From contig JAENXP010000155.1 in the NCBI GenBank assembly GCA_016649475.1, positions 1 to 6,239 on the forward strand: a DNA stretch of 6,239 nt. Direction: 5' to 3'. Each line of letters opens with the position of its first letter. The stretch's first letter is position 1. This DNA comes from Burkholderiales bacterium. Lineage in GTDB: Bacteria > Pseudomonadota > Gammaproteobacteria > Burkholderiales > SG8-39. Positions 1 through 5,626 of the stretch are shown here, piece after piece. The translations under genes and the position numbers were made by a program. A model generated the notes under the pieces. The model was not told where the DNA came from and made no database searches. It saw nothing but the letters and a program-made list of their open reading frames with translations.

Positions 1-58
1 CCTAGCGTTCCGGCGTGACACGGACTGGCAAGGTGGGACCATCAGCTTCGACTGAGCG

Positions 59-72
59 CCTGCGAGCGCAGG
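59..72. repeat. Short GC-rich inverted repeat upstream of the phosphodiesterase gene
   Basis: CCTGC and GCAGG flank a four-base GAGC loop and can form a five-pair stem. Only two T residues follow, so it is at best a weak terminator for a gene left of the window. Otherwise I see nothing coding in bases 1-103. Confidence 0.25.
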
Positions 73-91
73 TTCAGCATGAAAACAGGAC

Positions 92-97
92 TAGAAT
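92..97 (+). promoter_or_regulatory. Possible -10 box for the phosphodiesterase gene
   Basis: TAGAAT matches the sigma-70 -10 consensus at five of six bases. The transcript would start about seven bases later, essentially at the ATG at 104, giving a leaderless mRNA. That would fit the lack of a well-spaced ribosome binding site; the AGGA at 87-90 is 13 bases from the ATG. No convincing -35 box is seen, so this is tentative. Confidence 0.3.
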
Positions 98-103
98 GCC
101 GGC

Positions 104-1144
104 ATGAGAAAACTCGCTTCCACCATCGTGACCCCGTTTCCGCTATCCGGCTTATTCCGTGCGCGCGCCGCTCGCCTGCTCGCCGCCGCCGTTCTGGCGC
201 TGACACCGCACTTCGCCGCCGCATTCGACTTGCAAGGCCACCGTGGAGCACGGGGGCTCGCACCTGAAAACACCCTGCCCGCGTTCGCTGCCGCACTGTC
301 GCTGGGCGTGAGTACGCTGGAACTGGACACGGCGATCACCAAGGACGGCGTGGTGGTGGTGAGCCACGACGCGCGCCTGAATCCGGAAATCACCCGCGGC
401 GCCGACGGCCGCTGGATCAATTTCTCCTCGCGCGCGGTACACGAGATGACGCTGGATGATCTGCGGCACTACGACGTGGGCCGCATCCGGCCCGGCAGCA
501 AATACAGCTACCGTTTCCCCGACCAGAATCGCATGGACGGGGTATATATGCCCACCCTGTCCCAGGTATTCCAGCTCGCGCGCCGCGCCGCCAACGGTTT
601 AGTGCGCTTCAACATCGAAATCAAAACCTCGCCGCTAAAGCCCGCAGACACGCTCGCGCCCGAGGATTTTGCCAAAACGCTGCTGGCGTTGATAGAGCGC
701 GAAGGCATGAGTTCGCGCGTGATCATTCAATCTTTCGACTGGCGCGCGTTGAAGGCGGTGCAGGCGCTGGCGCCGAAAATTCCGACCAGCTACCTGAGCG
801 CGCAACAGCGCTTTCTGGACAACATCTCCCGTGGCCCCACCGGGGGCTCGGAGTGGACCGCCGGCGTTCAATTCAGCGAACAGGAGTCGATCCCGAAAAT
901 GGTGAAAGCTGCCGGCGGCGCGGTCTGGTCGCCCTACCACCCCGAGTTGAGCACGGACCTGGTCAAAGAGGCGCATGCGCTCGGCCTGCAGGTGATCCCG
1001 TGGACGGTGAACAGGCGCGAGGACATGGCCCGCCTCATCGACTGGGGCGTGGACGGCCTGATCACCGACCGTCCCGACTACCTGCGCGAGGTGATGGCCG
1101 AAAAGAAACTGCCGCTGCCGCAAGCGACCCCGGTCGCGCCCTGA
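104..1144 (+). CDS. Secreted glycerophosphodiester phosphodiesterase (GDPD family)
   Basis: This 346-residue protein should hydrolyse glycerophosphodiesters to glycerol-3-phosphate and an alcohol, feeding on phospholipid head-group debris outside the cytoplasm. Residues 1-40 look like a signal peptide: an Arg-containing start (R19, R21, R24), an Ala/Leu-rich core, and a likely cut after the AAA at 38-40. The mature part opens with the GDPD signature HRGARGLAPENT (46-57). Expected active-site residues are visible: H46 and H88 (catalytic), and E73, D75 and E172 (metal ligands, in LELD and IEIK). The barrel closes with IPWTVN (298-303) and GLITDRP (318-324). Length suits the periplasmic, GlpQ-like branch. 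The family call is firm; the exact substrate is not. The ATG at 104 is chosen because it alone gives a full signal peptide; the next in-frame ATG lies past the first catalytic residues. No Shine-Dalgarno sits at normal spacing. The gene is convergent with the dehydrogenase gene, 31 bases away. Confidence 0.93.
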   Translation: MRKLASTIVTPFPLSGLFRARAARLLAAAVLALTPHFAAAFDLQGHRGARGLAPENTLPAFAAALSLGVSTLELDTAITKDGVVVVSHDARLNPEITRGADGRWINFSSRAVHEMTLDDLRHYDVGRIRPGSKYSYRFPDQNRMDGVYMPTLSQVFQLARRAANGLVRFNIEIKTSPLKPADTLAPEDFAKTLLALIEREGMSSRVIIQSFDWRALKAVQALAPKIPTSYLSAQQRFLDNISRGPTGGSEWTAGVQFSEQESIPKMVKAAGGAVWSPYHPELSTDLVKEAHALGLQVIPWTVNRREDMARLIDWGVDGLITDRPDYLREVMAEKKLPLPQATPVAP

Positions 1145-1162
1145 TTCCGCGCCGCCTAGCGC

Positions 1163-1185
1163 GCGCAATCCGCTTCTATTTGCGC
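1163..1185. terminator. Weak hairpin between convergent genes, possible bidirectional terminator
   Basis: GCGCAA (1163-1168) and TTGCGC (1180-1185) form a six-pair stem with an 11-base loop. It sits between the convergent phosphodiesterase and dehydrogenase genes, and the dehydrogenase stop codon is in the loop. No T-run follows on either strand, so intrinsic termination here is doubtful. Position is the main argument. Confidence 0.2.
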
Positions 1186-2078
1186 CCGCCGCGTTCGAGC
1201 GCGCGATAGATCTCGGTGTGGTCCGCCGCGCCGCTGAGTTTCGCCTCCGCATCCGCCCAGGATTTGAGCAGCACTTCGCCCAGCAGGGTTTCCGCCCCCA
1301 GGCTGTGCGCCAGGTCGGTGGCGATGTTGATGTCTTTTTTCATCAGCCCCAGGGTGAAGCCGGAATTGAACTGTCCCGAAACGATGAACTGCATCAGCTT
1401 GTTCTCGGTGCTGTTGTTCTTGCCGCTCGAGGCATTGAGCACCGCGACGATCTTGTCCGGGGCTATGCCGAAATCGGCGCCCACCTTCAGCGCCTCGCAG
1501 GCCGCGAGCAGCCCCGCCGCCGAGACATAGTTGTTGAGCGCCTTCATCGCGTGCCCGGATCCCAGCACCCCGGTTTCGATGACCGACTTGCCCATGGTCA
1601 GCAGCAGCGGCTTTACCCGCGCAATGACCTGCGCGTCGCCGCCCGCGATGATCGCCAGCGATCCATCGACGGCGCGCTTGACCCCGCCCGAAACCGGCGC
1701 GTCGATCAGCTCCACGCCCGCGGCCTTGAGCCGCGCCCCGAGCTCGCGCGTGACCGACGGTTCGGACGAACTCATGTCGATCACCACCGCGCCCTTCTTG
1801 AGGTGCGCGGCCAGACCGTCCTTGTCGCCGTAGAGAACCTTCTTGACTACTTTGCTGTCCGGCAGCATCAGGATCACGACTTCGCACTCACGCCCGATGT
1901 CGGCCAGGCTCTTCGCCACGCTCACCCCGCTGACTGCCGAAATCGCATTCAGCGCGGACTCCGCTGCGTCGTAGGCGTGCAGCGGATAGCCCTGCGCGGC
2001 GATGCGCGCCGCCATCGGCACCCCCATCTTGCCGATGCCGACGAAACCGACCGCGTATTTACCTTCGCCTGTGCTCAT
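1176..2078 (-). CDS. NAD(P)-dependent beta-hydroxyacid dehydrogenase (3-hydroxyisobutyrate dehydrogenase family)
   Basis: This 300-residue cytoplasmic enzyme belongs to the family that includes 3-hydroxyisobutyrate dehydrogenase, tartronate semialdehyde reductase and sulfolactaldehyde reductase. It should interconvert a short hydroxyacid (or substituted alcohol) and its semialdehyde. The N-terminal Rossmann domain begins GFVGIGKMG (11-19). The substrate loop DAPVSGG (126-132) is followed by the active-site segment GSGHAMKALNN (173-183), whose catalytic lysine is K179 with the partner asparagines at 182-183. The LMKKD motif (245-249) contributes to the active site. D37 after the second strand, with no Arg following it, hints at NAD(H) over NADP(H); this is inference. 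Length is normal. The ATG overlaps the stop of the upstream carboxymuconolactone decarboxylase-family gene as ATGA, and no good Shine-Dalgarno is present, so translation is probably coupled. It is the last gene of the cluster. Substrate unknown; reducing the aldehyde made by the upstream ThDP enzyme is plausible. Confidence 0.93.
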   Translation of the reverse strand: MSTGEGKYAVGFVGIGKMGVPMAARIAAQGYPLHAYDAAESALNAISAVSGVSVAKSLADIGRECEVVILMLPDSKVVKKVLYGDKDGLAAHLKKGAVVIDMSSSEPSVTRELGARLKAAGVELIDAPVSGGVKRAVDGSLAIIAGGDAQVIARVKPLLLTMGKSVIETGVLGSGHAMKALNNYVSAAGLLAACEALKVGADFGIAPDKIVAVLNASSGKNNSTENKLMQFIVSGQFNSGFTLGLMKKDINIATDLAHSLGAETLLGEVLLKSWADAEAKLSGAADHTEIYRALERGGRK

Positions 2079-2458
2079 TTCTTGCTATCGACCTCGGCGA
2101 ACACTTCTTTGGCAACGCGCATCGCATCGAGCGCAGCGGGGACGCCGCAGTAGACCGCGGCCTGCAGGAACACTTCGCGGATTTCGGTGCGGGTGATGCC
2201 GTTGTTCAGCGCACCGAGCACGTGCAGCTTGATTTCGTGCGGGCGGTTGAGCGCGGTCAGCCAGGCGAGGTTGAGGAAACTGCGCGTCTTGCGATCGAGT
2301 TCCGGCCGGGTCCAGACCGCGCCCCAGCAGTATTCGGTCACCAGGTCCTGCATCGGCTTGCTGAACTCGTCGGGCGCTTTCACCGACTTGTCGACGTATT
2401 CGGCTCCGAGCACTGCCCTTCTGACTGCCAGGCCTTCGTCATAGCGTTTCTGGTCCAT
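2075..2458 (-). CDS. Carboxymuconolactone decarboxylase family protein, PcaC-like
   Basis: This small 127-residue cytoplasmic protein has the length and layout of 4-carboxymuconolactone decarboxylase: an N-terminal stretch typical of PcaC (YDEGLAVRRAVLG, 6-18), the WGAVWTRPELDRKTRS region (45-60), and the core helices HVLGALNNGITRTEIREV (79-96) and VYCGVPAALDAM (102-113). There is no CxxC pair, only isolated cysteines at 44 and 104, so it is not an AhpD-type peroxidase. PcaC itself acts in protocatechuate breakdown, but no other gene of that pathway is nearby. I therefore call only the family. A decarboxylase or related lyase acting on a substrate of the neighbouring ThDP decarboxylase and dehydrogenase is plausible. 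A strong ribosome binding site precedes the ATG, and the stop codon overlaps the dehydrogenase start. Confidence 0.92.
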   Translation of the reverse strand: MDQKRYDEGLAVRRAVLGAEYVDKSVKAPDEFSKPMQDLVTEYCWGAVWTRPELDRKTRSFLNLAWLTALNRPHEIKLHVLGALNNGITRTEIREVFLQAAVYCGVPAALDAMRVAKEVFAEVDSKK

Positions 2459-2464
2459 GTTTCT

Positions 2465-2470
2465 CTCCTT
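2465..2470 (-). promoter_or_regulatory. Strong ribosome binding site of the carboxymuconolactone decarboxylase-family gene
   Basis: AAGGAG on the minus strand lies six bases before the ATG at 2458. It fixes that start and suggests that this gene and the coupled dehydrogenase can be loaded with ribosomes independently of the two upstream genes. Confidence 0.8.
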
Positions 2471-2510
2471 TGATGATCAATCGACAAACAAGATTTCGAA
2501 ATCGGCGCCG

Positions 2511-3101
2511 CTACTGGTGCGCCGCGTCCGGACCCAGCGCTGCGGCGCGAAAACGGTTCTTCAACAAACAACCGTCCCGCGGCGGCAGCACCAGCGGCAA
2601 CTTCTCCGGATCCACCTTGATCTGCGCGAACAGGGCGCCTTCGCCTGCGTAGATGCGTTTCTTCAAGCGCGACACCTCGGACTGGGTGCGCACCACCAGG
2701 GTCTGCGCGATGCCGGCGGCCTTGGCCATCCCGGCGAGGTCGACGCCATGCGCGGTATGTGTCTCCTGCATGCCGGTCTCGCCGTAGCGCTCGTTGTCGA
2801 GCACCACGATGTACAGATTGCGCGGCGCCTGCACGGCAATGGTAGCCAGCGCACCGAGGCCCATCAGCATCTCGCCGTCCCCGGTGACCACCAGCACCTT
2901 TCTATTCGGTTGCGCCAGCGCGAGTCCGAGACCGATCATCGCCGCCCCGCCCATCGCCCCCCACAAGGGGAAGTTCAGATGGTGGTCGCCCGCATTGGTG
3001 ATGTCCCAGGCGGGCGCGCCCAGGCCGCCGATCACGAGGGCGTCGCCACGCGGGGCGAGCAGTTCTTTTACGACTTCACGACGGCGCAATAATCCGCTCA
3101 T
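2511..3101 (-). CDS. ThDP-dependent 2-oxoacid decarboxylase, beta (cofactor-binding) subunit, sulfopyruvate/phosphonopyruvate decarboxylase type
   Basis: This 196-residue protein is the C-terminal (PP-domain) half of a thiamine diphosphate enzyme, encoded separately as in ComE of sulfopyruvate decarboxylase. The diphosphate/Mg motif begins at GDGEM (74-78) and ends at the LDN at 101-103, the spacing expected for a GDG-N motif. Before it lies PLWGAMGGAAMIGLGLALA (45-63), the glycine-rich helix typical of this family; after it is ERYGETG (104-110), which normally sits at the active site. The C-terminal tail past about residue 175 is basic and may be poorly ordered. The ATG overlaps the alpha-subunit stop as ATGA, as expected for subunits made in equal amounts. 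The sequence diverges enough from ComE as I recall it that the substrate stays open: sulfopyruvate, phosphonopyruvate or another 3-substituted pyruvate. Confidence 0.9.
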   Translation of the reverse strand: MSGLLRRREVVKELLAPRGDALVIGGLGAPAWDITNAGDHHLNFPLWGAMGGAAMIGLGLALAQPNRKVLVVTGDGEMLMGLGALATIAVQAPRNLYIVVLDNERYGETGMQETHTAHGVDLAGMAKAAGIAQTLVVRTQSEVSRLKKRIYAGEGALFAQIKVDPEKLPLVLPPRDGCLLKNRFRAAALGPDAAHQ

Positions 3102-3646
3102 AGTGGCACGCTCTGGGTGAGTTTTCTGAAATCCTTGGCGCCGGATACCCGCTGCCCGATCAGCAGCGCGACCGGACGATAGGTGTTGAATGCAAGGCGC
3201 AGCGTGCTGGACACCATTTCCGGCACGTCCGCGGCGCTATCGGCACGCTTGACGATCACCCCCATCGCTTCCAGCACGGCCTGCGTCGCATTGCCCATGG
3301 GGATCTGCGCCGGGTTGAATTCGCCATGGTCGCCGCGCATGGTGATCAGCATCAGCAGTGGAAACTGGCAGGCGATCGGCAGGGTGAGCATGTTGATGCA
3401 ATTGCCCACGCCGCTGCTTTGCATCAGCAGCACACCCTTCTCGCCCCCGAGCCAGGCGCCGGCGAGCAGCGCCACGCCCTCTTCCTCCGTGGTCAGCCTG
3501 ACCACGCGCATGGATTTGTCTTTCTCGCACAGCTTGATCAGGCGCGCATGCCCGGCATCCGGCACGACCGCGACCTGGCGCACGCCGGCGTCCTTCAGCA
3601 ACGCATGGACCTCGTCGGGCCAGGCGGATTCGGCAATTTTCTTCAT
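3098..3646 (-). CDS. ThDP-dependent 2-oxoacid decarboxylase, alpha (pyrimidine-binding) subunit, sulfopyruvate/phosphonopyruvate decarboxylase type
   Basis: This 182-residue protein is the N-terminal (Pyr-domain) half of the split ThDP enzyme completed by the next gene. The TEEEGVALLAGAWLGG segment (53-68) carries the glutamate that activates the thiazolium cofactor, one of E54-E56. MQSSGVGNCIN (75-85) closely resembles the MQ-SG-GN signature of ComD-type sulfopyruvate and phosphonopyruvate decarboxylases. RGDHGEFNPAQIPMG (104-118) is another family segment, usually ending in QxPMG. The start at 3646 is chosen because the protein begins there with the usual N-terminal helix (KKIAESAWPDEVHALLKDAG); the frame stays open upstream to 3985, but that part overlaps the divergent glnS start and resembles nothing. 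A GGA about eight bases before the ATG is a weak ribosome binding site. It is the first gene of the cluster, and its stop overlaps the beta-subunit start by four bases. Confidence 0.9.
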   Translation of the reverse strand: MKKIAESAWPDEVHALLKDAGVRQVAVVPDAGHARLIKLCEKDKSMRVVRLTTEEEGVALLAGAWLGGEKGVLLMQSSGVGNCINMLTLPIACQFPLLMLITMRGDHGEFNPAQIPMGNATQAVLEAMGVIVKRADSAADVPEMVSSTLRLAFNTYRPVALLIGQRVSGAKDFRKLTQSVPL

Positions 3647-3682
3647 TTGGATTCCGTGAATAGGCGGGAGCGAACGGACTCG

Positions 3683-3696
3683 ATAATACAATAATA
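3683..3696 (-). promoter_or_regulatory. Two tandem -10-like boxes before the decarboxylase cluster
   Basis: On the minus strand TATTAT occurs twice, separated by two bases (plus-strand positions 3691-3696 and 3683-3688), inside an unusually AT-rich patch of a GC-rich region. Both match the sigma-70 -10 consensus at five of six bases and would give a leader of roughly 30-40 bases. Neither has a convincing -35 box at 16-18 bases, so an activator may be needed. The plus strand can be read as a 7-base direct repeat, ATAATAC, at 3683-3689 and 3691-3697. Confidence 0.4.
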
Positions 3697-3758
3697 CGGC
3701 GGACCCCGGCGCAGGACCGGCGAGTTGCGGATAGCTGCGTCGCCGTTTCCCAGTGGGG

Positions 3759-3764
3759 TAAAAT
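3759..3764 (+). promoter_or_regulatory. Probable -10 box of glnS
   Basis: TAAAAT, preceded by GTGGGG and followed by CGCGC, matches the sigma-70 -10 consensus at five of six bases. Transcription would begin near 3771, leaving a leader of only about 27 bases. The -35 region is poor (CTGCGT at 3735-3740, 18-base spacer). The 151-base gap 3647-3797 therefore appears to hold two divergent promoters; I see no clear operator palindrome in it. Confidence 0.45.
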
Positions 3765-3797
3765 CGCGCATGCCTACCGCCACGCGCCGCCACCACC

Positions 3798-5600
3798 ATG
3801 AATAAGTCCGCCGACGCGGCTGCAGCCCACGTCACCAACTTCGTCCGCAACGCCATCGACGCGGACCTCGCCAGCGGCAAGTATGCCTCGCGCACCTGGG
3901 GCGGCGCGCCCGGCCTGGCGGCGACGCACGCGGGCGCGCCCGGCGATCCGGCGAAAATCCGCACCCGCTTTCCGCCCGAGCCCAATGGCTACCTGCACTT
4001 CGGCCACGCCAAGTCGATCTGCCTCAACTTCGGCCTGGCGCGCGACTACGGCGGCGTCTGCCACATGCGCTTCGACGACACCAACCCGGAAAAGGAAGAA
4101 CAGGAGTACGTCGATTCCATACTCGATGCGGTGCGCTGGCTGGGCTTTGGCTGGAGCGCCAATGGCACTGAGCACCTGTACCACGCGAGCGACTATTTCG
4201 ACGCCATGTACCAGGCGGCCGAATACCTGGTCACTGCGGGCCATGCGTACGTGGACGAGCAAAGCGCCGAGGAAGTGCGCGCGGCGCGCGGCACGCTGAC
4301 CGAGCACGGCCAGAACAGCCCGTGGCGCGACCGCCCGGCCGCAGATTCGCTCGCTCGCCTGCGCGAAATGCGCGACGGCCGGCACGCCGACGGCAGCATG
4401 GTGCTGCGCGCCAAAATAGACATGAGCTCGCCCAACATCAACCTGCGCGATCCGGCGATTTACCGCATCAAGAAAGCTACGCATCACCGCACCGGCGACA
4501 AGTGGTGCATCTATCCGATGTATACCTACGCGCACCCGATCGAGGACGCGCTGGAGCAAATCACGCATTCGATCTGCACCCTGGAGTTCGAGGACCAGCG
4601 CCCCTTCTACGACTGGCTGCTCGCGCGCCTGGCTGAAGGCGGGCTGTTGGCACGCCCCCTGCCGCAGCAGATCGAGTTCGCCCGGCTCAACCTCAGCTAC
4701 GTGGTGCTGTCCAAACGCAAGCTGATCCAGCTGGTCGAGGAAAAACACGTAGACGGCTGGGACGATCCGCGGCTGCCGACGCTGGTGGCGGCGCGCCGGC
4801 GCGGTTATACGCCGGAGGGCTTCCGCCTGTTCGCCGAGCGCATCGGCGTATCCAAGTCCGACTCCTGGATCGACTACAGCGTGCTCGAGGAATGCATGCG
4901 CGAGCACCTGAACCAGGTCGCGCCGCGGCGCACCGCCGTGCTCGAACCGCTGAAACTGATCATCGACAACTATGCCGAGGGCGCGGAGGACGAATGCCTT
5001 GCGCCCAACCATCCGCAGCAGCCGGAACTCGGCAAACGCGCGCTGCCGTTCTCGCGCGAGCTGTGGATCGAGCGCGAGGACTTCATGGAGAGCCCGGCCA
5101 AGGGCTATTTCCGCCTGTTCCCCCCCGGCGCAACGCCCGCCGGGGAACCGCGCCCGGGAAACAGGGTGCGCCTGCGCTACGCCTTCGTGATCGAATGCAC
5201 CGGCTGCGACAAGGACGCCTCTGGCAAGGTCGTCGCAGTGCACTGCAATTATTTTGCCGACAGCAAGTCGGGCACGCCGGGCGCCGACGGCTACAAGGTC
5301 AAAGGCAATATCCACTGGGTCTCGGCCAGGCACTCCTACCGGTGCGAAGTGCGCTTGTACGACCGCCTGTTTCGCGTGCCGCACCCGGGCGCGGGTGAGC
5401 GCGATTTCCTGCTCGACCTCAATCCCGAGGCGAAGAAAGTAATCAGCGCCGAGCTCGAGCCCGCACTGCAACACGTACGTCCGGAAGACAGTTTCCAGTT
5501 CGAACGGCATGGCTATTTCATCGCCGACCGCGTGGACTCGCGCCCAGGCGCACCGGTATTCAACCGCGCGGTGACACTCAAGGACGCCTGGCAAAAGTAA
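3798..5600 (+). CDS. glnS: Glutaminyl-tRNA synthetase (glutamine--tRNA ligase)
   Basis: This class I aminoacyl-tRNA synthetase charges tRNA-Gln with glutamine in the cytoplasm, using ATP. The 600-residue protein aligns by eye with E. coli GlnRS from end to end. The ATP-binding HIGH motif is in PPEPNGYLHFGHAKS (59-73), as HFGH at 67-70, and the KMSKS-like motif is VLSKR (303-307). RFDDTNP (91-97), WCIYPMY (236-242) and HSICTLEF (257-264) are typical catalytic-core segments. Residues from about 385 on form the two beta-barrel anticodon-binding domains, ending in FQFERHGYF (566-574) and PVFNRAVTLKD (586-596). It is longer than the E. coli enzyme (about 554 residues) mainly through an Ala/Gly-rich insert before HIGH (about residues 30-53) and smaller ones such as PPGATPAGEPRPG (442-454). 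No YqeY domain is fused. The ATG at 3798 is chosen because NFVRNAIDADLASGK (14-28) matches the usual N-terminus; no Shine-Dalgarno precedes it. Confidence 0.97.
   Translation: MNKSADAAAAHVTNFVRNAIDADLASGKYASRTWGGAPGLAATHAGAPGDPAKIRTRFPPEPNGYLHFGHAKSICLNFGLARDYGGVCHMRFDDTNPEKEEQEYVDSILDAVRWLGFGWSANGTEHLYHASDYFDAMYQAAEYLVTAGHAYVDEQSAEEVRAARGTLTEHGQNSPWRDRPAADSLARLREMRDGRHADGSMVLRAKIDMSSPNINLRDPAIYRIKKATHHRTGDKWCIYPMYTYAHPIEDALEQITHSICTLEFEDQRPFYDWLLARLAEGGLLARPLPQQIEFARLNLSYVVLSKRKLIQLVEEKHVDGWDDPRLPTLVAARRRGYTPEGFRLFAERIGVSKSDSWIDYSVLEECMREHLNQVAPRRTAVLEPLKLIIDNYAEGAEDECLAPNHPQQPELGKRALPFSRELWIEREDFMESPAKGYFRLFPPGATPAGEPRPGNRVRLRYAFVIECTGCDKDASGKVVAVHCNYFADSKSGTPGADGYKVKGNIHWVSARHSYRCEVRLYDRLFRVPHPGAGERDFLLDLNPEAKKVISAELEPALQHVRPEDSFQFERHGYFIADRVDSRPGAPVFNRAVTLKDAWQK
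5123..5145. repeat. GC-rich inverted repeat inside glnS
   Basis: CCCCGGCG (5123-5130) and CGCCGGGG (5138-5145) form a perfect eight-pair stem with a seven-base loop. It encodes part of the Pro/Gly/Ala-rich insert in the anticodon-binding half of GlnRS. It may be no more than a by-product of the amino acid composition at high GC. Confidence 0.6.
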
Positions 5601-5615
5601 TTATTTGGCCGGTTT

Positions 5616-5621
5616 AGGAGG
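5616..5621 (+). promoter_or_regulatory. Consensus ribosome binding site of the MDR dehydrogenase gene
   Basis: AGGAGG lies five bases before the ATG at 5627 and settles that start. The whole gap to glnS is 26 bases and holds no terminator hairpin, so the two genes are probably co-transcribed. The strong site contrasts with the absent one before glnS. Confidence 0.85.
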
Positions 5622-5626
5622 AATAA

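Noticed and set aside
635..1252. A 205-codon minus-strand frame opposite the phosphodiesterase gene that could extend the minus-strand cluster
   Set aside because: It covers the 3' half of a clear GDPD gene and has Arg/Ala-rich composition with no domain; the cluster most likely ends at the dehydrogenase stop at 1176.
1218..2153. A 311-codon plus-strand frame across the dehydrogenase gene and the end of the PcaC-like gene
   Set aside because: It mirrors the real minus-strand genes, has low-complexity Arg/His-rich composition, no ribosome binding site, and no family features.
2457..3092. A 211-codon plus-strand frame opposite the beta-subunit gene
   Set aside because: It lies antisense to clear ThDP-binding motifs and has shadow-type composition.
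3647..3985. N-terminal extension of the alpha subunit frame up to 3985
   Set aside because: The extension overlaps the divergent glnS promoter and start, lacks family similarity, and the normal N-terminus begins at 3646.
3774..5594. A 606-codon open frame on the minus strand covering the whole of glnS
   Set aside because: It is antisense to an unmistakable GlnRS, in the frame kept open by GC-rich third positions; its translation is Arg/Ala/Val/His-rich with no domain I recognise.
5601..5626. Possible terminator between glnS and the MDR gene
   Set aside because: The 26-base gap has only GGCC and no stem plus T-run; it is mostly ribosome binding site.
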